NCBI GenBank assembly: GCA_003058495.1
Contig: QBVC01000027.1
Span: 1 to 64,000 of the forward strand
DNA length: 64,000 bases
Direction: 5' to 3'
Origin: a gamma proteobacterium symbiont of Ctena orbiculata
GTDB taxonomy: Bacteria > Pseudomonadota > Gammaproteobacteria > Chromatiales > Chromatiaceae
The notes beneath the pieces were generated by a model. The model was given only the letters and a program-made list of their open reading frames with translations. It was not told the origin of the DNA and ran no database searches. Shown here one piece after another: positions 34,760 through 42,472 of this stretch. Every line of letters begins with the position of its first letter. Within the stretch, counting starts at the first letter, position 1. Position numbers and translations under genes: made by a program.

Positions 34760-37666
34760 ATGCTGGATCCCACTGCCCATTCCGACAGCGACATGGGGCG
34801 TATCGAGGTCAAGGAGACCACCTGCTACATGTGTGCCTGCCGCTGCGGCATTCGCGTGACCCTGCGTGACGGCGAGGTGCGTTATATCGAGGGCAATCCC
34901 GACCATCCCTTGAACAAGGGGGTGATCTGCGCCAAGGGCTCCTCTGGCATCATGAAGCAGTACTCGCCGGCCCGTCTCACCAGGCCCCTGCTGCGCAAGC
35001 CCGGCGCGGAGCGGGGCGCCTCCGAGTTCGAGGAGATCTCCTGGGAGCGGGCATTCGAGATCATGGAGGAACGTCTCGGTGGCATCCGCGCCGAGGACCC
35101 GAAGAAGTTCGCCCTGTTCACCGGCCGCGACCAGATGCAGGCGCTGACCGGCATGTTCGCCAAGCAGTTCGGCACCCCCAACTATGCCGCCCACGGCGGC
35201 TTCTGCTCGGTCAACATGGCGGCCGGGCTGATCTACACCATCGGCGGCTCTTTCTGGGAGTTCGGCGGCCCCGACCTGGAGCGCTCCAAGCTCTTCATCA
35301 TGATCGGCACCGCCGAGGATCACCACTCCAACCCGATGAAGATCGCGCTGGCAGACTTCAAGCGCCGCGGTGGGCGTTTCATCTCCATCAACCCGATCCG
35401 CACCGGCTACTCGGCCATCGCCGACGAGTGGGTGCCGATCAAACCGGGCACCGACGGCGCCCTGCTGCTGGCGATCATCCGTGAGCTGATCCAGACCGGT
35501 CTCTACGACCGGGAGTTCCTGATCAAGTACACCAACGCCGCCGAGCTGGTGGTGGACGATCCCCAGCGGGACGACCATGGTCTCTTCCGCCGCTTCGAAA
35601 CCCACATCGAGGAGGGCTGCTTCGACCCGGAGAACAAGCTCTGGTGGGACCGGGAGCTCGACCGGGAGATCTCCACCCACACCCCCGGCACCGATCCCCG
35701 TCTCCTCGGCAGCTTCACCCTGGAGGACGGCACCCCGGTAAAGCCCGCCATGCAGCTGCTCAAGGAGCGGGTCGAGGAGTACACCCCGGAGTGGGCCGAG
35801 GACATCACCGGCATCCCCGCCGGGACCATCCGCCGCCTGGCCCACGAGATGGGGGTGGTGGCCCGGGACCAGAAGATCGAACTGCCGATCCAGTGGACCG
35901 ACTCCTGGGGCAACGAGCACGACAGCGTCACCGGCAACCCGGTCTCCTTCCACGCCATGCGGGGCCTGGCGGCCCACTCCAACGGCTTCCAGACCATCCG
36001 CGCCCTGGGCATTCTGATGACCATCCTCGGCACCATCGACCGCCCCGGCGGCTTCCGCCACAAGGCGCCGTTCCCGCGGCCGATCCCGCCCTGTCCCAAG
36101 CCGCCCAGGGGACCGCAAGGGGTACAGCCCAACACCCCGCTGGACGGCATGCCCCTGGGCTGGCCGGCCAAACCGGACGATCTCTTCGTCGACGGGGCGG
36201 GGGAGGCGGTACGCATCGACAAGGCCTTCTCCTGGGAGTACCCCCTCTCGGTCCACGGCCTGATGCACAATGTCATCACCAACGCCTGGCGCGGCGACCC
36301 CTACAAGATCGACACCCTGCTGCTGTTCATGGCCAACATGGCCTGGAACTCGTCGATGAACACGGAGAGCGTGCGCGAGATGCTGCGGGACAGGGACGAG
36401 AACGGGGAGTACAAGATCCCCTTCATCATCGTCGCCGACGCCTTCCAATCCGAGACCGTGGCCTTCGCCGACCTGGTGCTGCCCGACACCAGCTATCTGG
36501 AGCGCCACGATGCCATGTCGATGCTCGACCGGCCCATCTCCGAGTACGACGGCCCGGTGGATTCGGTACGCATCCCGGTGGTTGAGCCCCGGGGCGACTG
36601 CAAGCCCTTCCAGGAGGTGCTGATCGAGCTGGGCAGCCGGCTCGGCCTGCCCGCCTTCGTCAAAGGGGACGGCAGCCGCAAGTTCCGCAACTACCCCGAC
36701 TTCGTCACCAACTACGAGACCTCCCCGGGTTCCGGCATCGGCTTTCTCGCCGGCTGGCGGGGCAAGGGAGGGGAGAAGTTCCTCAAGGGCGAGCCCAATC
36801 CGCGCCAGTGGGAGATGTACAAGGAGAACGGCTGCGTCTACCACTACGAGCTGCCCAGGTCCTACCAGTACATGCGCAACTGGAACCAGGGTTACCTGGA
36901 GTGGGCCCGCTACCACGGTATGACCCGCTACGTGGAGCCGATCACCCTGCATCTCTACTCCGAGGTGCTGCAGCGCTTCCGCCTCGCCGCCCAGGGCAAG
37001 CTGCCCGGCAAGCAGCCCCCCGAGCGCCTGCGCAAGCGGGTGGCGGAGCACTTCGATCCGCTGCCCTTCTACACCGCGCCGCTGGAGCACAAGCTGGTCG
37101 ACACCCACCACTATCCGATCAACGCCCTGACCCAGCGGCCCATGGCCATGTACCACTCCTGGGACTCCCAGAACGCCTGGCTGCGGCAGATTCACACCCA
37201 CAACTATCTCTTCGTCAATCCCAAGCTGGGGGAGGCCTGCGGCTTCGGCGACGGGGAGTGGATCTGGGTCGAGTCCCCCACCAGCAAGGTGCGCTGCATG
37301 GCCCGCTTCACCGAGGCGGTGGAGCCGGGCACGGTCTGGACCTGGAACGCCATCGGCAAGGCCGCCGGCGCCTGGGGCCTGTCGCCCAGGGCCAACGAGT
37401 CGCAGAAGGGATTCCTGCTCAACCATCTGATCGCCGAGGAGCTGCCCCCCTGCGAGGCGGGCGACCATATGTCCAACTCCGACCCGGTCACCGGCCAGGC
37501 CGCCTGGTTCGACGTACGGGTGCGCCTCTACCCGGCGGGAGCGGAAGAACCGAAGCAGACCTCGCCCCAGTTCGAACCAATGAAACGGCTGCCGGGGCAG
37601 GAATCGCGGCGCGGGAAATGGCAGGGGTACTTTGCCGGGAGGTTTCGGCGGAAAAAAGAAAAGTAG
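34760..37666 (+). CDS. soeA: Sulfite dehydrogenase catalytic subunit (molybdopterin)
   Basis: 968 aa of the DMSO-reductase superfamily. The N-terminal [4Fe-4S] site is CYMCACRCG with C22, C25, C29, and the fourth cysteine in GVICAKG. No twin-arginine signal, so it works in the cytoplasm, which is the mark of SoeA rather than exported relatives. Molybdopterin contacts include the WSWGNEHDS-like stretch (TDSWGNEHDSVTGNP). SoeABC oxidises sulfite to sulfate and passes electrons to the quinone pool. The gene uses almost only G/C in third positions, more than its neighbours, suggesting high expression. It is followed by soeB after a 146-base repeat-bearing gap. Confidence 0.93.
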   Translation: MLDPTAHSDSDMGRIEVKETTCYMCACRCGIRVTLRDGEVRYIEGNPDHPLNKGVICAKGSSGIMKQYSPARLTRPLLRKPGAERGASEFEEISWERAFEIMEERLGGIRAEDPKKFALFTGRDQMQALTGMFAKQFGTPNYAAHGGFCSVNMAAGLIYTIGGSFWEFGGPDLERSKLFIMIGTAEDHHSNPMKIALADFKRRGGRFISINPIRTGYSAIADEWVPIKPGTDGALLLAIIRELIQTGLYDREFLIKYTNAAELVVDDPQRDDHGLFRRFETHIEEGCFDPENKLWWDRELDREISTHTPGTDPRLLGSFTLEDGTPVKPAMQLLKERVEEYTPEWAEDITGIPAGTIRRLAHEMGVVARDQKIELPIQWTDSWGNEHDSVTGNPVSFHAMRGLAAHSNGFQTIRALGILMTILGTIDRPGGFRHKAPFPRPIPPCPKPPRGPQGVQPNTPLDGMPLGWPAKPDDLFVDGAGEAVRIDKAFSWEYPLSVHGLMHNVITNAWRGDPYKIDTLLLFMANMAWNSSMNTESVREMLRDRDENGEYKIPFIIVADAFQSETVAFADLVLPDTSYLERHDAMSMLDRPISEYDGPVDSVRIPVVEPRGDCKPFQEVLIELGSRLGLPAFVKGDGSRKFRNYPDFVTNYETSPGSGIGFLAGWRGKGGEKFLKGEPNPRQWEMYKENGCVYHYELPRSYQYMRNWNQGYLEWARYHGMTRYVEPITLHLYSEVLQRFRLAAQGKLPGKQPPERLRKRVAEHFDPLPFYTAPLEHKLVDTHHYPINALTQRPMAMYHSWDSQNAWLRQIHTHNYLFVNPKLGEACGFGDGEWIWVESPTSKVRCMARFTEAVEPGTVWTWNAIGKAAGAWGLSPRANESQKGFLLNHLIAEELPPCEAGDHMSNSDPVTGQAAWFDVRVRLYPAGAEEPKQTSPQFEPMKRLPGQESRRGKWQGYFAGRFRRKKEK

Positions 37667-37672
37667 GGGCTG

Positions 37673-37801
37673 ATTAATTATGAATTTTGAATGTTGAATT
37701 TTGAATTGAGGTGTTCGCTTCGCAAACGCCTGTTTAAAACTTATAAACCGTGCGCGTAGCACACTCATCAATTCAAAATTAACAATTCAAAATTCAAAAT
37801 T
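37673..37801. repeat. Inverted-repeat element copy A (soeA-soeB spacer)
   Basis: A spacer of about 129 bases with termini built from AATTTTGAA... facing ...TTCAAAATT and an internal segment with GTTCGCTTCGC, CTGTTTAAAAC and CGTGCGCGTAGCACACTC. Copy B, next to soeB, has the internal segment in the opposite orientation. MITE-like; no ORF and no transposase. Confidence 0.75.
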
Positions 37802-37812
37802 GGATTAAACAG

Positions 37813-38535
37813 ATGACACAACTAGCACTAGTAATCGACCTCAACGTCTGCGTCGGCTGCCACGCCTGCGTCACCAGCTGCAAGGAGTGGAACACCTCCG
37901 GCTGGGCGGGTCCCATGACCGACCTGCGCCCCTATGACGCGGATCCCAGCGGGACCTTCTTCAACCGGGTGCAGACCTACGAAGCGGGGGTCTTCCCCCA
38001 CACCGAGACCTACCACTTCCCCAAGTCGTGCCTCCACTGCGAGGATCCCCCCTGCGTGCCGGTCTGTCCCACCGGGGCCTCCTACAAGCGGGAGGACAAT
38101 GGGGTGGTGCTGGTCGATTACGACAAGTGCATCGGCTGCAAATACTGCGCCTGGGCCTGCCCCTACGGCGCCCGAGAGATCGACGAGAAGCAACGGGTGA
38201 TGAAGAAATGCACCCTCTGCATCGACCGCATCACCGACTTGACGCTTGCCGAATCCCAGCGCAAGCCCGCCTGCGTGCTGGCCTGCCCGACCAATGCCCG
38301 CCTCTTCGGTGATGTGCACGATTCCAACTCGGCGGTCTCGGTGGCGATCCGCGAGGAGGGCGGCTACCAGCTGCAGCCGGAGTGGGGCACCAAGCCGGCC
38401 AACCACTACCTGCCCAGGCGCAAGACCCGCATCCAGATCCACGAGGATGAACTGGTGCGGGCGGACAATCCGCTGAAGAAGGAACAGCTGCCGACGCCGG
38501 AGGCGGGCGAAACACTGGACGATGTGGCATGGTAA
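37813..38535 (+). CDS. soeB: Sulfite dehydrogenase iron-sulfur subunit
   Basis: 240 aa ferredoxin-type electron carrier. Four cysteine clusters are visible: CVGCHACVTSC, CLHCEDPPCVPVC, CIGCKYCAWAC and the CTLCIDR plus CVLAC pair, giving four [4Fe-4S] centres that relay electrons from SoeA to SoeC. No signal peptide, so cytoplasmic, at the membrane face. It is part of soeABC; the spacers on both sides hold copies of the same repeat element in opposite orientation (37673-37801 and 38534-38643). Confidence 0.95.
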   Translation: MTQLALVIDLNVCVGCHACVTSCKEWNTSGWAGPMTDLRPYDADPSGTFFNRVQTYEAGVFPHTETYHFPKSCLHCEDPPCVPVCPTGASYKREDNGVVLVDYDKCIGCKYCAWACPYGAREIDEKQRVMKKCTLCIDRITDLTLAESQRKPACVLACPTNARLFGDVHDSNSAVSVAIREEGGYQLQPEWGTKPANHYLPRRKTRIQIHEDELVRADNPLKKEQLPTPEAGETLDDVAW

Positions 38536-38643
38536 TTAATTATGAATTTTGAATGTTGAATTTTGAATTGATGAGTGCGCTTTGCGCACGGTTTATACGT
38601 TTTAAACAGGTGTTCGCGAAGCGAACACCTCAATTCAAAATTA
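38534..38643. repeat. Inverted-repeat element copy B (soeB-soeC spacer)
   Basis: About 110 bases starting inside the soeB stop codon. The left terminus matches copy A, but the middle (GAGTGCGC, GGTTTATACGTTTTAAACAGG, TTCGCGAAGCGAACACC) is the reverse complement of copy A's middle. Right end truncated at CAATTCAAAATTA. See the finding on inverted copies. Confidence 0.75.
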
Positions 38644-38664
38644 TTTTTTTCGGAGAAAAAATAG

Positions 38665-39642
38665 ATGCATCCGGCTTTCTCGGTAATCTTTCTAACCACC
38701 CTGATCGGCGCCGGCCAGGGCCTGTTCCTGGCGCTGTACACCGGTCAGCTCTACTCCCTGGCCCAGCTGCTGCCGGTGCAGAGTGAGTACTTCTACGCCC
38801 TGGGCAGTATCTTCGCCCTCGCGCTGTTGGTGGCCGGTCTGGTCGCTTCGGTGTTCCACCTGGGCCGTCCGGAACGGGCCTGGCGCGCCGCCACCCAGTG
38901 GCGCAGCTCCTGGCTCTCCCGTGAGGTCATCGCATTGCCGGCGGCCATGGGGCTGATCCTTCTCTATGGCCTCTTTCACTACCTGGGCTGGACCAACCCC
39001 CTGTTCGTGGTCTCCGCAACCCTACCGGTGGATATCACCCTGATCGTCGGCGCCCTCGCCACCCTTGCCAGCTTCGTGCTCTTTCTCTGCACGGCGATGA
39101 TCTACGCCAGCCTGCGCTTCATCAAGGCCTGGCACTCGCCGCTGACGGTGGCCAATTTCCTCTTTCTCGGCATCGCCTCGGGCTTTATGCTGGCCGCCGC
39201 CTTGTCCGCCTACATGGGTACCGAGCTGGTCGCCTTCTACGGCACCTGGGCGGTAATCGCGACCCTGTTGGGTGGGGTCAGCCGGGGCTCGTCCCTCTAT
39301 CGCAACAGCCGTTTCCGTTGCAAAGTGGACATGCAGTCGGCGTTGGGTGTTCACCATGCCCAGCTGCATCAGAAGGCCCAGGGCTTCATGGGGGGGTCCT
39401 TCAATACCCGTGAGTTCTTTCACGGAAAATCGGACGCCTTTCTGCTCATGCTTCGCTACCTGTTTCTGCTGATGGTGTTTGTGCTACCCGTTTTGTTGAT
39501 TCTGTTCGCCTATCTGCTGGAGTCGTCAAGGTTGCCCGTTGCCGCCTTTGTCATTCAATACATCGGTTTGGTTATGGAGCGCTACCACTTCTTCACGGAA
39601 GCCAGGCATCCGCAGAATCTCTACTACCAGAGTATGGCTTGA
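38665..39642 (+). CDS. soeC: Sulfite dehydrogenase membrane anchor
   Basis: 325 aa, DmsC-like integral membrane subunit with about eight hydrophobic segments from the N-terminus (HPAFSVIFLTTLIGAGQGLFL) to FVIQYIGLVMERYHFFTEA. A strong GGAG ribosome site precedes the ATG. It anchors SoeAB to the inner membrane and passes electrons to quinone. The conserved GRPERAWRAATQWRSSWLSRE segment is typical of this family and lies on the loop that contacts SoeB. It ends soeABC; the lipase gene follows after 25 bases. Confidence 0.93.
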   Translation: MHPAFSVIFLTTLIGAGQGLFLALYTGQLYSLAQLLPVQSEYFYALGSIFALALLVAGLVASVFHLGRPERAWRAATQWRSSWLSREVIALPAAMGLILLYGLFHYLGWTNPLFVVSATLPVDITLIVGALATLASFVLFLCTAMIYASLRFIKAWHSPLTVANFLFLGIASGFMLAAALSAYMGTELVAFYGTWAVIATLLGGVSRGSSLYRNSRFRCKVDMQSALGVHHAQLHQKAQGFMGGSFNTREFFHGKSDAFLLMLRYLFLLMVFVLPVLLILFAYLLESSRLPVAAFVIQYIGLVMERYHFFTEARHPQNLYYQSMA

Positions 39643-39667
39643 TAATAGATTCCCACCGGAGGTCGAT

Positions 39668-40465
39668 ATGAAAGGTTTCATGCTGTCACTGTTGTTGGCT
39701 CTGCTTAGCCTGCCGCTCCATGCAGACGTCGTGGTATTGATCCATGGCTATCTCGGCAGCGCCCACTCCTGGCACGCCAGCGGTGTCAATGCGGCTCTGA
39801 TCCGGCACGGTTGGCAACCTGGCGGCGTCTTCACCCCAAGGGGATTGCTGCCTGCGGCCAGCGAGACCCCGGGGAACAAGTTCTATAGCGTCGAATTGCC
39901 TTCGATGGATGCGGTGGGTCTGCAGGCTGAGCTGCTGCGGGGGATGCTGGCGCAGCTGGCGCAGCGCCATCCCGATGAACCGATTATCCTGGTCGGTCAC
40001 TCCGCGGGGGGTGTCGTGGCGAGGATGGCCTTAGTGCGGGGCGGGGTGAAAAATCCAAAGGCCTTGATTACCATCGCCTCTCCCCACCTGGGAACGGTGC
40101 GCGCCGTGGAGGCTCTGGATGAGACCGACGATCCATTTCCCATCAGCATGGTCAAGGAGTTCTTCAGCGGTGAACTCTATGACGTGGTGCGCGACTCCTG
40201 GGCGGTGCTGCTCGATCTGGTACCCGAGCGACCGGGCAATCTTCTGTTTTGGCTGAACCGGCAGTCCCACCCCTCGATCCGATACATCTCGATCGTGCGT
40301 ACCGGACCGGTTGGCATGGGAGACGAACTGGTGCCCGCTTTCAGTCAGGATATGAACAATATTCAAGCGCTGAAAGGGCAGTCCGCGACCCGTCTTTACG
40401 CGGTCAGCCATGCCCTGCAGCCAATTGACGGGCGTGTGCTCGCGGAATTGCTGGCAGAACTCTGA
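39668..40465 (+). CDS. Exported alpha/beta-hydrolase (lipase-like)
   Basis: 265 aa from the ATG with GGAGG 6 bases upstream. A signal peptide (KGFMLSLLLALLSLPLHAD) is followed by VVVLIHGYLGSAHSW (oxyanion region) and the nucleophile elbow GHSAGGVVA. An aspartate and a histidine for the triad are expected near DELVPAFS and VSHALQP. It is an esterase or lipase of the alpha/beta-hydrolase fold in the periplasm. It follows soeC closely on the same strand, so read-through from soe is possible, but no metabolic link is apparent. Convergent with the RRM-like gene. Confidence 0.85.
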   Translation: MKGFMLSLLLALLSLPLHADVVVLIHGYLGSAHSWHASGVNAALIRHGWQPGGVFTPRGLLPAASETPGNKFYSVELPSMDAVGLQAELLRGMLAQLAQRHPDEPIILVGHSAGGVVARMALVRGGVKNPKALITIASPHLGTVRAVEALDETDDPFPISMVKEFFSGELYDVVRDSWAVLLDLVPERPGNLLFWLNRQSHPSIRYISIVRTGPVGMGDELVPAFSQDMNNIQALKGQSATRLYAVSHALQPIDGRVLAELLAEL

Positions 40466-40529
40466 CCATAGGTCTGCCAATGGCCGCCATTCCTTAGCGA
40501 CCGGCTCTGTCGGGTAGTGGGTTTTCGCG

Positions 40530-40928
40530 TCAGTTGATGTCCAATACCCGCGTGATCAGGTTGTGTCTGCGTCTGTCCTGCTTGCGTCGCTCTTCGTCCA
40601 GCCCGGTCCCTTGTTCACTGACGCGCCGGTCGCGGTTTGGGAATCTGCGGTGGTAGCGATGGGGCTTGAGAAACAGGCCGTTTACGGTCCTGCCATCCAG
40701 ATTCTCGATAATGGTGTCCGCCAGCACGGGAGACTCGACCTGGACGATGGCGTGGTATTCTGTCGACTCGGTATTTAAGTCCTTGATGCGAATTATTTTG
40801 GTACGTCTTACGGCACTCTTTTTTGTCACCGGTAACAGTGACCAGCTGGGCCTTGTGCCTCTCAACGTGACCTTTTTAATCTCCTTGGTGGAAACCCCAC
40901 GGGGGAGATGCTTATAAAAGATCCACAT
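40530..40928 (-). CDS. RRM-like RNA-binding protein (putative)
   Basis: 132 aa from MWIFYKHLPRGVSTKEIKK with GAGGAA about 7 bases upstream. The N-terminal stretch (RGTRPSWSLLPV, KKSAVRRTKIIRIKDLN) is basic. The segment YHAIVQVESPVLADTIIENLDGRTVNGLFLKPHRYHRR reads like the second half of an RNA recognition motif (alpha2-beta4) with variable RNP residues; the tail (HRRFPNRDRRVSEQ, EERRKQDRRRHNLITRV) is arginine-rich. A small RNA- or nucleic-acid-binding protein is therefore likely. No partner gene. The ~540-base gap upstream to 41468 shows nothing identifiable. Confidence 0.65.
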   Translation of the reverse strand: MWIFYKHLPRGVSTKEIKKVTLRGTRPSWSLLPVTKKSAVRRTKIIRIKDLNTESTEYHAIVQVESPVLADTIIENLDGRTVNGLFLKPHRYHRRFPNRDRRVSEQGTGLDEERRKQDRRRHNLITRVLDIN

Positions 40929-41467
40929 GTGCGTTCCTCGAATTGTCATGATGGTCATCGCCATGACATAAGAAGGATCACCGAATTCTCCACCTGAGTC
41001 ATCCATTCTCCAGGCATCCCTGAGGCGCGTGATCGCTTCTTCTCCATTAAGGCTGGCGGCCGCCGGGTGAGAGCCGCGACCTTACCAAGACCACCTTTGT
41101 TGATTTTTATCTCTCTCGTCCCTCCAGTATAACTTTTTATGCTGTGGCTGTGTGATTTGTTCGGAAACACAGGGCAGGATCGTGGGGGGGGAAGGGGTGT
41201 GAAAGTATAACTTATTGTTTTTATAGTTATTTATGCATAATATACCCGATCGGGATAATACTAAACCAGGGATGGTATTCAATATTCTTGTTTTTTTTCA
41301 AGGGTTAATAAGCTGTCATTCCTGGATTCGCAGTAACCTGAACGACACCGATGCATCATCCTGTCGCCATCTCATTACAATGGAATGGCTGGGCCGGGGC
41401 GTTCTCCGGTGAGCTGATCGTCCAGACTCACTGTCAGATCGGTAACTATCTGGAATAGAAAATTAAG

Positions 41468-42469
41468 ATGCGAATTATCAACCTGTCACCACTCATTTTC
41501 GGTCTCGTACTGTTGCCGCCCGACAACTTCGCGGATGATCGCCTGGTGACGGCCAGGCCGGCGTTGCAGCGTGAAGTCCTTTCCGGTTTCACCCGCGCCC
41601 GCTCCCGGGTCCTGCTGGCGGCGGAGAACGCAGGCCGCATCGAATCGGTCAGTGGCGACGTGGGAGACCGGATCGAGGAGGGTGAACCGTTCGCCTGCCA
41701 GGATCAGACCTTCATCAACATGGAATTGCGCAGCAATGAGGCCGAGCGCGATGCCCTGGCCGTGGATAAGGCCTATTTTCGCAAGGAGGTGGCCCGCTAC
41801 CGTCGATTGCTGCAGCAGAACAGCTCATCTCAGAGTCAACTCGACGCGGCACTGCGCAGCCTGGATAAAATCAATACCCAGCTTGTCGCTTTAACCGTTG
41901 CCGCCGATATTCTGAAGGAGCGCAAAAAACGGCTCTGTATCATGGCCCCCGCCGGCTGGCGGGTGGTGAAGCGCTATATCGAACCCGGCGAGTGGGTCAA
42001 TACGGGAGAGCCGGTGGTGGATCTGGGTGACTATCACAGCCTGGTTGTCCCCTTTGCCCTCAGCATGGCAGAGTATCAGGCATTGAAAGCGTTGGAGGGA
42101 GAGCTCAGGCTGACCCTGCCTGACTTGAACAGCGAGGTCGACGCCGCAATTCTGAGGGTATCACCCGCCTTTGACGAGGTCTCCCGCAAGATCAACATCG
42201 AGCTGGAGATCGCTCTCGACCCGTCCCTTGCCCGGGGCGGACTGAGGGTGGAGCTGGCACTTGATATCCCCCTTCGCGGCGATGCCGTTCTGATTCCCGA
42301 GCGGGCGCTCAAGCAGCGTTATGAACAGTACTGGCTGAAGCGCGCGGACGGCGAGGAGTTGCGGGTGGTCTATCTCGGACGCATCAAGGGTGATGACGAG
42401 GCATGGGTGCGGGTAACCGGTCCGGGGATCAAGCCGGGGGATCAATTCAAGTTGAACCAAGAGCAGTGA
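41468..42469 (+). CDS. RND efflux periplasmic adaptor (membrane fusion protein)
   Basis: 333 aa with an N-terminal export signal (MRIINLSPLIFGLVLLPPDNFAD) but no lipobox. The middle shows the adaptor features: a beta-strand lipoyl half (SGFTRARSRVLLAAENAGRIESV), a helical hairpin (LRSNEAERDALAVDKAYFRKEVARYRRLLQQNS) and the second lipoyl half with a beta barrel (APAGWRVVKRYIEPGEWVN). The hairpin is short, so an outer-membrane partner may be loosely bound. It is 3 bases from the RND transporter gene, so both are one operon. Substrate unknown; no outer-membrane TolC-like gene is nearby. Confidence 0.85.
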   Translation: MRIINLSPLIFGLVLLPPDNFADDRLVTARPALQREVLSGFTRARSRVLLAAENAGRIESVSGDVGDRIEEGEPFACQDQTFINMELRSNEAERDALAVDKAYFRKEVARYRRLLQQNSSSQSQLDAALRSLDKINTQLVALTVAADILKERKKRLCIMAPAGWRVVKRYIEPGEWVNTGEPVVDLGDYHSLVVPFALSMAEYQALKALEGELRLTLPDLNSEVDAAILRVSPAFDEVSRKINIELEIALDPSLARGGLRVELALDIPLRGDAVLIPERALKQRYEQYWLKRADGEELRVVYLGRIKGDDEAWVRVTGPGIKPGDQFKLNQEQ

Positions 42470-42472
42470 TCG

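Noticed and set aside
34724-37771. Open antisense frame of about 1015 codons opposite soeA
   Set aside because: It is a mirror of soeA codon bias (G/C in third positions). The translation is low-complexity (GVGVGHMVARLAGGQ-type) and shows no domain, while soeA on the plus strand has clear motifs.
40929-41467. Possible small RNA or riboswitch in the ~540-base gap before the RND operon
   Set aside because: No stem-loop set typical of known riboswitches, no terminator and no ORF with a ribosome site was found; left unannotated.
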